From Simiduia aestuariiviva (lineage in GTDB: Bacteria; Pseudomonadota; Gammaproteobacteria; Pseudomonadales; Cellvibrionaceae): a stretch of DNA of 64,000 nt. Below the pieces are notes generated by a model, which worked only from the letters and a program-made list of their open reading frames with translations, did not search any database and was not told where the DNA came from. The translations under genes were made by a program, and so were the position numbers. Each line of letters begins with the position of its first letter. Position 1 is the first letter of the stretch. This document shows positions 1 through 9,363 of the stretch, one piece after another. The stretch covers positions 32,495 to 96,494 of the forward strand of contig NZ_JACHXZ010000005.1 of assembly GCF_014192475.1 (NCBI RefSeq). Reading direction: 5' to 3'.

Positions 1-1
1 A

Positions 2-940
2 GATTTTAAGTCTAAAAATCTGGATGGCACCGAGGCGTCTGTCGCCGCGCGCATGGGTCAGCTCCGAATAGATATTGAAACGCTGACCATCGGAATAGAA
101 GAATCCCAATCTCGGATAAAAACAACTAAGCAGCAGCTGGCCGACGAGGGGCAGTACTTACAAGCGAAAGGCCAGGTCGATGAGTTGATGCGTCGTAGGC
201 AGGCGCTTACCAATCAATTGGAACAAATGCTGCTGAGTTATCAAGAAAACTACCCAGACGTGATTTCACTGAGGAGCCAAATTGGTGAGCTCGATTCGCT
301 GATAAATCAGGCCAAGCAAAGCGGTGAGGTCTACGGCAAAGATGTCGAGAACCCGCTGTATGAAGAACTCAGAAAGCAGCTCTCGCTGGCCGAGGTGGAC
401 TTGCGCGCGCAAGTGCGCCGAATGCAATCATTAGAGAAATTACTGGAGCAAGAAAAAGAGCGGGCCCAGCGAGTTGCAGCCAATCAGGCGCAGTTGTCGG
501 AATTGACGCGTGACTACAATGTAACCCGCGATGTGTACGAAGAAATGCTCCAGCGCAAGGAGTCAGCACGACTGTCTATGACTCTCGATCAAGAGGGGCA
601 GGGTGTTACCTACCGCATTCAAGACCCAGCGACATTTCCGCTGTCACCGTCGGGCATCAGTTACATCCATTTTGCGGTGGTCGGGCCTTTCCTAGGCTTG
701 TTGGCGCCATTCGGATTAATCATGCTATTAATTTTGGTTGACCCGCACTTTCGGTCAGCACGTGTTTTGCAGCAGCAGTTGCCTCCTGAGATCGAGTTAG
801 TGGGTGTTATCCCTCACTATGACTCTCCAATTGCTAGGCGAATCCTGCGCAAAGATATATTGCTCTTGGCTCTATTAGCGGTGTTGGCCATGGCTGCCTA
901 TGCGGGGTTGGCGGTTTATTGGTATGAGGTTGCACTTTAA
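2..940 (+). CDS. XrtA-system polysaccharide chain-length determinant, 5' truncated by window edge
   Basis: The reading frame is open from the first bases of the window, so only the last 312 residues are seen; the true start lies outside. The visible part is a long charged coiled coil (roughly residues 15-190) rich in Gln, Glu and Arg. A Pro-rich turn with FPLSPSG and two hydrophobic segments follow. This is the layout of Wzz/GNVR chain-length determinants of exopolysaccharide systems, where the coiled coil projects into the periplasm and sets polymer length with a BY-kinase partner. The next gene starts at the base after the stop codon and has a kinase-like fold, which supports this role. Specific assignment to the PEP-CTERM subfamily rests on the surrounding prsT, exosortase and prsKR genes. 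Confidence 0.85.
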   Translation, partial: DFKSKNLDGTEASVAARMGQLRIDIETLTIGIEESQSRIKTTKQQLADEGQYLQAKGQVDELMRRRQALTNQLEQMLLSYQENYPDVISLRSQIGELDSLINQAKQSGEVYGKDVENPLYEELRKQLSLAEVDLRAQVRRMQSLEKLLEQEKERAQRVAANQAQLSELTRDYNVTRDVYEEMLQRKESARLSMTLDQEGQGVTYRIQDPATFPLSPSGISYIHFAVVGPFLGLLAPFGLIMLLILVDPHFRSARVLQQQLPPEIELVGVIPHYDSPIARRILRKDILLLALLAVLAMAAYAGLAVYWYEVAL

Positions 941-2224
941 GTGACGCTTATGGGGCCATCTAATAAATCGTCGCTCAGTGAACGTAAAGTGGCGCCAACA
1001 GAGGCTAGGCAAACTGTGGCAGATGTAGAGCAACAATTTGCTAAGGCAGACAGTGCGCTAAAGCAGGGAGATATTGCGCAGGCAAAAGCCACCTTAGATC
1101 GTCTGTTGAAGGAGCATCCCACACACTTTAGGTCGCTGATGCTGCAAAGCGCGATTGCAATGGGAAAGGCGCAGTACTCAAAGGCGGAAATCTATGTCCG
1201 TGCGGCTTTAAAGACGCTGCCGAAAGAGAGCGTTATTAGTCTTGATAAAGCAGTTGCAATAACGCAATTGATTGAAGCGCTTACCAAACAGGGAAAGCAC
1301 AGAGAGGCGCACGCCTTTTCGTTGATTCTTGGGGGCGGTGAAGATCAATCATTAGACGCATTGAAGGCAAGCGAAAGGTCGAGCGTCGTGCAACAAAAGG
1401 CTGAGCAGCGCAAGGGTGGACTGACCGACAAAGTGAAGAAAAAAATTGAGCAAGTTTTTGAAAAAGCCAAAAGCGCAGGGGCCGGCGAAATGCTAAAAGA
1501 AGTAAATGTCGAAAAGGCAATGTCAGGGGTATCGAAAGAGGCTGCCAATGCCAAAATTCAAGACATGGCGCCGGCACCCCTGTGGAATCACGATGAGCTT
1601 CATGAGCGCAAAGTTGTGTATGTGGGCATGCGCCAGCGGGCCGTGCTAAATGCCTTTCGTGAAGTACGGATTCGACTCTTACAGAAAAACAGTGGCGATA
1701 ACATGGTGGTCATGGTGTCGTCGTTGAAAGAGGGCGGCGGCGGCAGTTTCTTTGCGTTTAATCTCGCAGCAACTTTTGCTTTAGATCCCCAAAAGACGGC
1801 GCTGTATGTGGACTGTAACCCCTACGATTCTTCGGCAGAGCGCTATGTGAATGGCGTCATTAATTTTGGCTTGTCGCAGTATTTAATGGACGACGAAATA
1901 CAGCTTGAGCAAATTATCTATCCCTCAGGCGTTGAGCGCGTGCGGGTCATTCCAACTGCGGGTACCAATGAGTCTGCCGCAGAGTTGTTCAACTCTGAGC
2001 GAATGAAAACGTTTATCAGCGAAATCAAGGCACGCTATCCGGATCGCTTTATTATTTTAGATGCGCCATCTGTGGAATCATCTACTGAAGCCCGCATCTT
2101 GGCGCAACACTGTGATCAAGCGCTTTTGCTGGTACCGTTTGGCCGCACAACTGAAGATGAAGTGCTTTCGGGTATTGATGCAGTGGGTAAAAAACGTTTC
2201 GCCGGGTTGGTGTTTAACCACTAG
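941..2224 (+). CDS. XrtA-associated BY-kinase-like P-loop protein with degenerate Walker A
   Basis: A 427-residue protein. GTG at 941 abuts the previous stop, with GAGG at 926-929 as ribosome site; ATG at 950 is an alternative. Residues about 25-130 look like TPR helices and 140-205 are a Lys/Glu-rich linker. Residues 225-427 match the cytoplasmic domain of tyrosine autokinases that partner Wzz proteins. Walker A should read GEGK[ST], but residues 264-270 read EGGGGSF, so the catalytic Lys is Gly. Walker A' (VDCNPYD, 290-296) and Walker B (ILDAPS) are altered but recognisable. No C-terminal Tyr cluster is present. The fold and position point to the chain-length partner; loss of the Lys suggests a non-catalytic form. 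A catalytic kinase could lie upstream of the window. Confidence 0.7.
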   Translation: MTLMGPSNKSSLSERKVAPTEARQTVADVEQQFAKADSALKQGDIAQAKATLDRLLKEHPTHFRSLMLQSAIAMGKAQYSKAEIYVRAALKTLPKESVISLDKAVAITQLIEALTKQGKHREAHAFSLILGGGEDQSLDALKASERSSVVQQKAEQRKGGLTDKVKKKIEQVFEKAKSAGAGEMLKEVNVEKAMSGVSKEAANAKIQDMAPAPLWNHDELHERKVVYVGMRQRAVLNAFREVRIRLLQKNSGDNMVVMVSSLKEGGGGSFFAFNLAATFALDPQKTALYVDCNPYDSSAERYVNGVINFGLSQYLMDDEIQLEQIIYPSGVERVRVIPTAGTNESAAELFNSERMKTFISEIKARYPDRFIILDAPSVESSTEARILAQHCDQALLLVPFGRTTEDEVLSGIDAVGKKRFAGLVFNH

Positions 2225-2266
2225 AAGCTTAACCACTAAAAGCTTAACCGCTATGAGTCTAACCAC
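2216..2266 (+). repeat. 15-bp tandem repeat, about 3.4 copies, spanning a stop codon
   Basis: Units begin at 2216, 2231, 2246 and (partial) 2261, with the pattern AACCRCTANRAGYYT. Because the period is a multiple of three, the stop of the upstream gene (TAG 2222-2224) is repeated in phase as TAA at 2237-2239. The repeat fills the gap before the next ribosome site. Confidence 0.8.
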
Positions 2267-2278
2267 AGGGGAGTGGGC

Positions 2279-3577
2279 ATGATGACGCGTATACACAACA
2301 TAATAATATTAGGGCTTGCGCCAGTGTTGTCCGCGCCAGTGCTGGCGCAAACATTGAGTGATTCCTCTCAGATTTTCGGTGGGACCCTGGGCGTGCAGAC
2401 ACAACTATCTGATAACGCCAGAAAGGCTGAAACCAACCAGCTTGAAGAGCGTCAAGACAGTATAAGCGCGTCGGTCACGGCAGATTGGCAGGGCGGTTGG
2501 GCCAGTGCTACCGCTGACTATCGATTGAATCACCAAAATTACGCGGAAGACTCCCAAGAGAATCGCAATACCTTAGAGGGTAATGCCGAGCTGAAGTTAG
2601 GCCGTGACAGTGACCCAGTGGATCTGATTATCAAACACAGCCAGCGCTCACAATATAACTCCCCGGCTGCAGCCGAAATTTCAGACAACCTGGACGATAG
2701 GCAAATTTATAGCGTCATCCCCAGTGCTAAATGGGCAATCTCAACTGTTGATCGTTTAGTACTGCAAGGCAATTTTGATGATGTTAGGTTTAAAGAGCAG
2801 TCTTTCAAAGACAGTGAGCGACGTGGGGGCATGGTCTATTGGAATCATCGCTTTTCTAATACCGACAGCCTGCAAGTTACTGCCGGAACCACAGAGGTTG
2901 AATATAAGAGCAGCGCGCTAGACAGCTATTCCAGCGACTACGCTCACCTTACCTACAGTGCCCAACTTAGAAGCCTGAGTTATAGCCTGATGGCGGGTGT
3001 CACTGAGGCCCAATTCGCAGACGGTGATGATGATTATCAAGCGCCGACCTATCGGGGTAATTTAATCTATCAGGCGGGCGCCCAGACGTTTTCTGTTACC
3101 GCCTACCAAGAAATTACGGATTCCTCTTACGGCGCAGGCAATACCGATGACCTGGTGCCGGGTGCAGACAATGATGGCGTAGGTGTGGACCAAATTGAAC
3201 GGCAATTTGTCAGTGCCGACTGGCAGTCGGATTCCTTGTGTGGCCGCTGCTCATTCAAGCTGTTTGTGCACCTGCGCAACGATGATTACCGGCGCTTGGC
3301 CGAGGATGGCACACAGCGTGTTGTGGGCTCGAGCTTGGCGTATCGGATAAGCGAATACATGACCCTGTCCGGCAGGGTTAGTCGGGGGCGCGAGGCGTTT
3401 GACTCGCCCTCAAAAGCGGATTTTGATCGCGACAGCGCCGGGCTGCAATTGGAAAGTAAGATTGCAGCATCGGCTTCAGCAGCATTGTTTTATACCTTTG
3501 AGCGGCGCGCCTATGTGGACGGCGGCTCGAAGTATGATGTAAACGCCATTGGCGTGTCATTGAATTACACTTTTTAA
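2279..3577 (+). CDS. Outer-membrane beta-barrel protein of the EPS locus
   Basis: A 432-residue exported protein. The start is ATG 2279 or 2282, after a GGGGAG ribosome site at 2268-2273. The first 25 residues form a signal peptide ending near VLAQ. The remainder has alternating polar/hydrophobic strands with many Tyr, Ser, Asp and Gln and few Cys, and ends NAIGVSLNYTF with a terminal Phe, typical of a beta-barrel. One Cys-x2-Cys pair lies mid-protein (CGRC). In PEP-CTERM loci a barrel of this size commonly sits between the kinase-like gene and prsT, and probably serves in polymer or protein passage across the outer membrane. The exact family is not certain from sequence alone. Confidence 0.7.
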   Translation: MMTRIHNIIILGLAPVLSAPVLAQTLSDSSQIFGGTLGVQTQLSDNARKAETNQLEERQDSISASVTADWQGGWASATADYRLNHQNYAEDSQENRNTLEGNAELKLGRDSDPVDLIIKHSQRSQYNSPAAAEISDNLDDRQIYSVIPSAKWAISTVDRLVLQGNFDDVRFKEQSFKDSERRGGMVYWNHRFSNTDSLQVTAGTTEVEYKSSALDSYSSDYAHLTYSAQLRSLSYSLMAGVTEAQFADGDDDYQAPTYRGNLIYQAGAQTFSVTAYQEITDSSYGAGNTDDLVPGADNDGVGVDQIERQFVSADWQSDSLCGRCSFKLFVHLRNDDYRRLAEDGTQRVVGSSLAYRISEYMTLSGRVSRGREAFDSPSKADFDRDSAGLQLESKIAASASAALFYTFERRAYVDGGSKYDVNAIGVSLNYTF

Positions 3578-3604
3578 TTTGCTCAACGGATTGGCGGGTC
3601 AATC

Positions 3605-6250
3605 ATGAAAACACACATAAAAAAATACGGTTTGTTACTGGTTTTGTCTGTCCTTGCTGTGGGTTGTAGCAATGACGCGCAAGAGAACGCAGAAAAGTCT
3701 GCGCGCCATCTAAAGTCGGCAACAGTGTATGAAGCCCAAGGGCAATACCGAGCTGCCATGTTGGAAGCGCGCAATGTCATACAGCTCAATCCAGATCAAG
3801 ACGACGGCTATTTGGTGTTGGCCCGTATCTATAACAGCATTGGTGCTTTTGGTATGACCCAGAAGTTACTTGAGCCAAAAGTTGAAGCCGGTGCGACGTT
3901 ATCGCCAGAGTTAGCAGTAGAGTTGGCCGAGTCCTACCTTGCCAGCAAAAAATTTCGTTCGGCCAGCAAATTATTGGAAACCGCTCAGTCGGCTGACTTG
4001 AATCCAGCCTTAGCGTTGGAACGCCAGCGTTTGTTGGGTGAGGCCTATTTGTACCTGAAGGATCAAAAAGCGTTTGATTCAGTGAAGGCTTCGCTCTCGA
4101 AACGCGGTGGACAGGAAGCACAAGTTGTTAGCTTGTTTTTAAGTGCCGCTGAAAGCCTCGCGAATAATAAGCCGGATCAGGCTGAGGCGTCCCTGAAAAC
4201 ATTGCTCTCTATTGATGCTAGCTATTTTGATGCGTTGACGCTCAGCGGCGATATATCAATGTATTACAATCGATTGGATGACGCTGAGCGTGCCTACACC
4301 AAGGCCATATCAGGATTGCCAACGACGGATGTGATGCTGGCAGACAAGGTATTCGTGTTAAAGCGCTTAATCGACACCTTGACACAACTTGGGCGCTCAG
4401 CAGAGGCCTTTACCTACCAGAAAATTCTGGCAGATGCGAACCCCGGTAGCTATGAAGCACAGCAGAAGTTTGAAGAGGCGCTGTCTTCCTACATAAGGGG
4501 CGATCTCGATACCGCGTCGGCAATCTTGAAAGAATTGCGAGAAGACTACCCGCAGGACAAGAACTCAGCCACATTGCTCGGTATGGTTGCACAGCAACAA
4601 GGTCAAAATGAGTATGCGTCGCAACTGTTTGATGAGTTTGTGGATACAGAAACTGCTGCGCCATCTGTAATACAAGCGGCTGCGCTTGCAAAAATAAACG
4701 CCAAGCGCTCCGGTGAAGCGATGGCGTTGTTAAAGGCCGCTGTTGAACAGCAACCCAACAATGCGGGTGTGCTGTCTACCTACGGTTTGGCGTTGGCGGA
4801 GTTGAATAACGATACCAACGAAGCAATGATCATGTTGGAGCGAAGTCTCGCGCTTAATCCGGACCAGCCGCGCTTGCGCATTGCCTTAGCGAAGAGTCAC
4901 ATTCAGAAAGACAACCTTCCCCAGGCTATCGCACAATTACAAAAGGCACACAAAGATGCGCCGGACGACTTCCTCATCCAGCAGGTGTATTACCGTACCC
5001 TCGCAGCAGCAGATAAAAAAGAAGAATTGCAGCAGCTCATAGAAAGCGATTTGGCTAAAAACCCAAGCAGCGCCAAGGCCATGTTTTTTAAAGGTTGGCT
5101 TGAGTTGGGTGCTAATCGCTACGCCCAAGCGAAAAATCACTTCGAGCGCGCCATTGCCAAAGATGATCCAACGACGAAAGGCTTGGCGTTTGCCGGCTTA
5201 GCTCAGGCCCATGCGGCCACGGGTAAATTGGTTGAGGCCACGCAGGCTTGGGAAGAAACCATAAAAATAAACCCCGCAGTATTGAGAGCCTACGGGCAGT
5301 GGTTAATAACGCTGCATCGCAGGGGGCAGATCGCACAAGCCGAGCAGCGCCTGGCCGACCTGAACATCGATGCAAAGTATTGGCAGCCAGACTACACCAT
5401 GGCGCGGTTAGCGTTTGAGCAACGTAAGTTTGAAGCAGCGCTGGCGCTAGCGGAAAAGGCACTGTCGAAAAACGCCACCAATGCACAAGTTAAGATTTTA
5501 GCGGCAGAAGCGAGTCAGCAGGTAGGGTTTGCAAAGTACCAATTGGGCGATGTTCAAGGTGCGAAAGTGGCGATGCTGCGCGCGGTGCAATGGTCGCCAG
5601 AGAATGTGACTTACACGGCTAATCTAATCAAGATCGAATTGGACGCCGGCAACAGTGACGCCGCACAGAAAATACTGGATCAATACACGGGAAGCGAAAA
5701 CGCGACCGTTGCAAAGCACTATTTGCAGGGCAAAATATTCGAGCAAAAGGGTAACCCGCAGCAAGCGCTGGGGTCCTATCAAGCAGCGTGGTCAATACAG
5801 CCCAGTGATCTTTCCGGTGAGGCAATTTTCAAATTACTGGCAGCCACCGCAAATAAGGGGGCTGATTTCCTAGAGCAGTGGAAGAGCGCGCTACCAGAGT
5901 CTAGCAAGCCCGTGCTGTTTCAAGCGATGACAATGCAAGGCGAAGGAAAATTGGACCAAGCCGAAAGCTTGTATCAAAAAGCCTTGGCGCTTGCCCCAGA
6001 TATTCCCGCTGCATTGAATAATCTCGCCTGGATTTACCACGAGCGCGGTGATGAGCGCGCACTGCCCATGGCAAAGAAAGCATTTGAGCTTGCACCTAGC
6101 AGCGCGGCCATTATGGATACCTACGCGTGGATGCTGGTCGAGCAGGGCAATGTAAAAGAGGGGCATGCCATCTTAGAGCAGGCCTTAGCGCTAGCGCCAA
6201 ACAATAAAGAAATTCAAGAGCACCTAGCTGCCGCGAAGGCAAAGTTGTAA
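3605..6250 (+). CDS. prsT: PEP-CTERM system TPR-repeat lipoprotein PrsT
   Basis: An 881-residue protein with a lipoprotein signal: basic start, hydrophobic stretch and lipobox LAVGC with Cys near residue 22. From about residue 35 to the C-terminus it is built of TPR units, recognisable by repeated A-x-Y/F, NP and DP helix turns (e.g. VIQLNPDQDDGYLVLARIY early, IPAALNNLAWIYHERGD near the end). Length and architecture match PrsT, a marker of PEP-CTERM/EPS loci thought to act in the periplasm or at the outer membrane as an assembly scaffold. It starts 27 bases after the barrel gene, so both are likely in one transcript. Confidence 0.9.
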   Translation: MKTHIKKYGLLLVLSVLAVGCSNDAQENAEKSARHLKSATVYEAQGQYRAAMLEARNVIQLNPDQDDGYLVLARIYNSIGAFGMTQKLLEPKVEAGATLSPELAVELAESYLASKKFRSASKLLETAQSADLNPALALERQRLLGEAYLYLKDQKAFDSVKASLSKRGGQEAQVVSLFLSAAESLANNKPDQAEASLKTLLSIDASYFDALTLSGDISMYYNRLDDAERAYTKAISGLPTTDVMLADKVFVLKRLIDTLTQLGRSAEAFTYQKILADANPGSYEAQQKFEEALSSYIRGDLDTASAILKELREDYPQDKNSATLLGMVAQQQGQNEYASQLFDEFVDTETAAPSVIQAAALAKINAKRSGEAMALLKAAVEQQPNNAGVLSTYGLALAELNNDTNEAMIMLERSLALNPDQPRLRIALAKSHIQKDNLPQAIAQLQKAHKDAPDDFLIQQVYYRTLAAADKKEELQQLIESDLAKNPSSAKAMFFKGWLELGANRYAQAKNHFERAIAKDDPTTKGLAFAGLAQAHAATGKLVEATQAWEETIKINPAVLRAYGQWLITLHRRGQIAQAEQRLADLNIDAKYWQPDYTMARLAFEQRKFEAALALAEKALSKNATNAQVKILAAEASQQVGFAKYQLGDVQGAKVAMLRAVQWSPENVTYTANLIKIELDAGNSDAAQKILDQYTGSENATVAKHYLQGKIFEQKGNPQQALGSYQAAWSIQPSDLSGEAIFKLLAATANKGADFLEQWKSALPESSKPVLFQAMTMQGEGKLDQAESLYQKALALAPDIPAALNNLAWIYHERGDERALPMAKKAFELAPSSAAIMDTYAWMLVEQGNVKEGHAILEQALALAPNNKEIQEHLAAAKAKL

Positions 6251-6278
6251 GCGCCGGCAATATAAGGGTCGTTTGGGC

Positions 6279-7418
6279 ATGGAGCAGGCGCTGAATAAAA
6301 GGGAGCGACTAGGCAGCGTGGATGGCATGCGCGGTATTGCCGCGCTCGCTGTAGTGCTCTTCCACCTAGGTGGCGCATTGCGCGAGCCATTGGCGGAAAT
6401 ACTGCCGGACTGGGTCATGATAGCGCTGTCCTATGGGTATTTGGGCGTGCCAATATTTTTTGTTATCAGTGGTTTAGTGATTTCACGAAATATAAAAGAG
6501 GGCATTGATAAGCGATACGCCGGTATGTTTATTCTGCGTCGCAGTCTTAGGTTAGATCCTACGTATTGGGCGGCAATTATAATTGCAATTTCGACGACAC
6601 TCGCGAAATCATTCCTTTTCGATCAGCCTGTTAATTTGCCTAGTGTGAGTGGAGTGCTGCTGCATTTCGTTTACCTCCAGGACATTTTCACAGTCGAGCC
6701 AAGTATCTCCGTTGTATATTGGACGCTGTGTTTAGAGGTTCAGTTCTATCTATTTTTCTTGCTCAGCAAGTGGGCCTGCGAAAAAATAAGTACATTCCTT
6801 AGTAGACCCGCTGCCTTTATGCATGGCTCGATTATTCTGCTGGTGGCTTGTTGGTCGCTCGCTATCGATGTGAAAGTAATTGAATTCCCTTGGCCCGGCA
6901 TTTTTGTTCGTTACTGGCATTACTTCTATTTAGGTGTATTGGTAAGTTGCTGCATATCTAGGGCGCCTTGGGCAAGAACTATCTTCACCATTTGGTGCGT
7001 AATACTTATTGCAAGTCAAATCGCAATAACGCCCTTAGCCTATATTCTGGCAGCATTACTCAGTGCGATAGGTTTTTATTCGCTTTGGAAGTTAGGACTT
7101 AGCAACCAGGTGCTAGTGTCAAAACCGCTACAATTCTTGGGCATGATTTCTTATAGCTTGTACCTCATTCACCCTGATATTGGCTGGAAATTCATATCTT
7201 TGAATAAGGCAGTTTTAGGTGAAAACTTAACTCCATGGATGGCACTTCTAATATTTTTGCTCGCGATTATGGTCAGCCTTTTTTCCGCTTTGATACTTTA
7301 CAGGGTGGTAGAGCGGCCTTCTTTAAGCATTACCAATGCGTTAAGAACAAAGAGCCCAAGAATTCTATTGCAAGAGTGGAGAACCGGGTCGCAAGATCTG
7401 AAGGGTGCAGCAGGTTAA
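6279..7418 (+). CDS. Acyltransferase 3 family membrane protein (OafA-like)
   Basis: A 379-residue integral membrane protein. ATG 6279 is preferred over the upstream in-frame TTG at 6273, with AAGGG at 6264-6268. The N-terminus has the family signature VDGMRGIAALAVVLFHLGG, with the His used in acyl transfer, followed by about ten hydrophobic helices and the GVPIFFVISG motif. Such proteins O-acetylate or otherwise acylate surface glycans, using acyl donors taken from the cytoplasm. No C-terminal SGNH domain is present, unlike the protein at 13871. The gene lies 28 bases after prsT and overlaps possible starts of the next gene, implying co-transcription. Confidence 0.88.
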   Translation: MEQALNKRERLGSVDGMRGIAALAVVLFHLGGALREPLAEILPDWVMIALSYGYLGVPIFFVISGLVISRNIKEGIDKRYAGMFILRRSLRLDPTYWAAIIIAISTTLAKSFLFDQPVNLPSVSGVLLHFVYLQDIFTVEPSISVVYWTLCLEVQFYLFFLLSKWACEKISTFLSRPAAFMHGSIILLVACWSLAIDVKVIEFPWPGIFVRYWHYFYLGVLVSCCISRAPWARTIFTIWCVILIASQIAITPLAYILAALLSAIGFYSLWKLGLSNQVLVSKPLQFLGMISYSLYLIHPDIGWKFISLNKAVLGENLTPWMALLIFLLAIMVSLFSALILYRVVERPSLSITNALRTKSPRILLQEWRTGSQDLKGAAG

Positions 7419-7422
7419 AAAT

Positions 7423-8448
7423 ATGAGTGACCAATCTGTGCCGGTAGTGTATGAATCCCCTAAATCACCTTTCAAAACCCGCGCCTGGCTAAATGCTTGG
7501 CTTTCTACTTACAGCGACAGTGCAAACATTCGAGTTCTGACTTTAACTCACAGCAATGCCGAATGTTTTGAGGGTAACTTCTATTTATCGCCGTTAAAGA
7601 TGCGGGGAGTTAGATTCGAGCAGTTAGTGCCTGTGGGATGTAGTAATAACTATCTGGCTACACCAAGATCTGAATACAATTGTTTTAATGATGTTGCTGT
7701 ACTTGGCGATCTACTTAATTATTTAAGGAAAAGTAGGTCTACTTGGCATCAACTATATCTACCAGATATGTCACCAAGTGCGGAGCTAGAAGAGGAGCTT
7801 GTAAAACTTTCACGAGAAACACGCTCGATGCTTTCTCAGGCAAAATGTGACCTTAGTTATCGAATTGCGCCCATGGCAGTAGAAAGCTACTTGGCACAGT
7901 TAAGCCGATCTACTCGAGCGCGTTATTTTGGCAACCGAAAGCGGCTATCGCAGCTGGGCGAGGTGCAGCTAAGGTCCTTACACCTAAATAACTGGGGAGA
8001 TTTCGTAGAAATCCTGAACAGAATGCATCGAAATCGATGGATGCAAGACTGTTACAGTCAAGAAACAGCGCAGTTTATGCATGCGTTTTTAAGTGAGGGA
8101 TTGGCCGAGGGAGTTCAGCCGCAGCTATCGGTAATGGAGGTGGAAGGGACTATCTGCTCTGTGCTGCTGGATATCACCTATGCTGGCACTCGCTATAATC
8201 TGCAATCCGGATTCATAGAGCGCTTTGCTACAAGCGTCCAGCTTGGTTCGTTGCACTTAGGATACGCTATAGAAGAAGCGCTTAACTTGGGGCTTGGTTA
8301 CGATTTCTTAGCCGGCACAGGTCGTAAAGATAATTACAAAGCGAAAATCGCCACACAGTGCGTGCCGTTGACGACCTACCGATTGGAGCGAGGATTGTTA
8401 GGCTACGCAAGAAAAGTCAATCAATGGATCACGAGAGGCAGCCACTGA
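7423..8448 (+). CDS. GNAT-fold acyltransferase (CelD/BioF2-like) of the EPS locus
   Basis: A 341-residue soluble protein starting at ATG 7423 four bases after the acyltransferase stop; an overlapping GTG at 7405 is possible. The C-terminal half carries the pattern of Acetyltransf_6/FemAB-like GNAT proteins: a basic patch (SRSTRARYFGNRKRL), a core beta-strand region around VMEVEGTICSVLLDITY, and a final segment with LGLGYDFLAGTGRKDNYK. Proteins of this type often occur in exopolysaccharide loci and are presumed to modify an amino sugar or a lipid-linked precursor. The substrate cannot be read from sequence. Its stop overlaps the next ATG (TGATG), so the two genes are translationally coupled. 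Confidence 0.7.
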   Translation: MSDQSVPVVYESPKSPFKTRAWLNAWLSTYSDSANIRVLTLTHSNAECFEGNFYLSPLKMRGVRFEQLVPVGCSNNYLATPRSEYNCFNDVAVLGDLLNYLRKSRSTWHQLYLPDMSPSAELEEELVKLSRETRSMLSQAKCDLSYRIAPMAVESYLAQLSRSTRARYFGNRKRLSQLGEVQLRSLHLNNWGDFVEILNRMHRNRWMQDCYSQETAQFMHAFLSEGLAEGVQPQLSVMEVEGTICSVLLDITYAGTRYNLQSGFIERFATSVQLGSLHLGYAIEEALNLGLGYDFLAGTGRKDNYKAKIATQCVPLTTYRLERGLLGYARKVNQWITRGSH

Positions 8449-9356
8449 TGACTGTGCAGCCACAAGTGAGTGTAGTGATGTCTGCGTACAACACTGCCGA
8501 ATACATTGGTGCAGCAATTGATTCCGTTCTAAACCAAACGGTTTCGAATTTGGAGCTAATTGTCGTTGATGATGGCTCAACCGATCAAACGGCAACCGTA
8601 ATAGAGCGTTATCTTTCCAGTGGGCGTGTTTACTATAAGAAAATTGAAAATAGTGGGAGTCCCAATGCGCGAAACGTCGGGATCAAAATGGCAAAGGCGC
8701 CCTATATTGCCTTTATAGATTCTGATGATCTCTGGCCATTGGATAAGCTGGATCGACAGTTAGCCATTATCACAAAGGTAAGGGATACCGCAGTACTGGG
8801 AGCTGTTCAGCGTTTTTTAATTACAGAAACAGGTGATCGGCAATTGCTATCTACCAGTTACCCACCTGAAAAGCTCACTAATACTCAATATCTTGATGCC
8901 TTGCTCAGCTTAGGGCTTAACCAAATGTCGTGCTTCAACACAATTCTAGCGCCTACAGAGATAATACAGCGCGAAGGGTTGTGGGACCCAAGGTTTAAAA
9001 CAGCGCACGATTGGGAGAATTGGCTGCGACTAAGCAAGGCGCTTGATTTCAAGGCTATACAAGAACCATTGTACTTCTATAGAAAGCACCCAACTAGCAC
9101 GACGCGAAAAAACAGTTACAGCACTGCGCTGCGCCACCAAATCAATGTAGTTGATAAATATGTGCCTAAGGGGCTGTGGGGCCTGCTCAAGGCTAGGAGA
9201 TATAAAGCGCGCCGCTATGAGCCTTTTATCAACGCCGCCATTGATGATGGCTTGCGGTTTCAGGCATTTGTTGTATTTCTTCGGTCAATATCGGACTCGA
9301 ATCTCGTCTTTTCCAGAAGTGGATTACGTGTTCTAAAACGAATTTTGTTAGGTTAA
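8448..9356 (+). CDS. Family 2 glycosyltransferase
   Basis: A 302-residue GT-A fold enzyme. ATG 8448 overlaps the previous TGA; GAGAGG at 8433-8438 supplies a ribosome site. The N-terminus carries SVVMSAYN, then VVDDGSTD for nucleotide-sugar binding, and DSDDLW as the metal-binding DxD-type motif. DWENW further on is the usual acceptor/catalytic acidic region. It lacks membrane helices, so it probably acts at the inner face of the membrane on an undecaprenyl-linked oligosaccharide. Sugar specificity is unknown. It is the first of two GT2 genes of the + strand run, followed after 7 bases by the flippase. Confidence 0.9.
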   Translation: MTVQPQVSVVMSAYNTAEYIGAAIDSVLNQTVSNLELIVVDDGSTDQTATVIERYLSSGRVYYKKIENSGSPNARNVGIKMAKAPYIAFIDSDDLWPLDKLDRQLAIITKVRDTAVLGAVQRFLITETGDRQLLSTSYPPEKLTNTQYLDALLSLGLNQMSCFNTILAPTEIIQREGLWDPRFKTAHDWENWLRLSKALDFKAIQEPLYFYRKHPTSTTRKNSYSTALRHQINVVDKYVPKGLWGLLKARRYKARRYEPFINAAIDDGLRFQAFVVFLRSISDSNLVFSRSGLRVLKRILLG

Positions 9357-9363
9357 CTGTATT

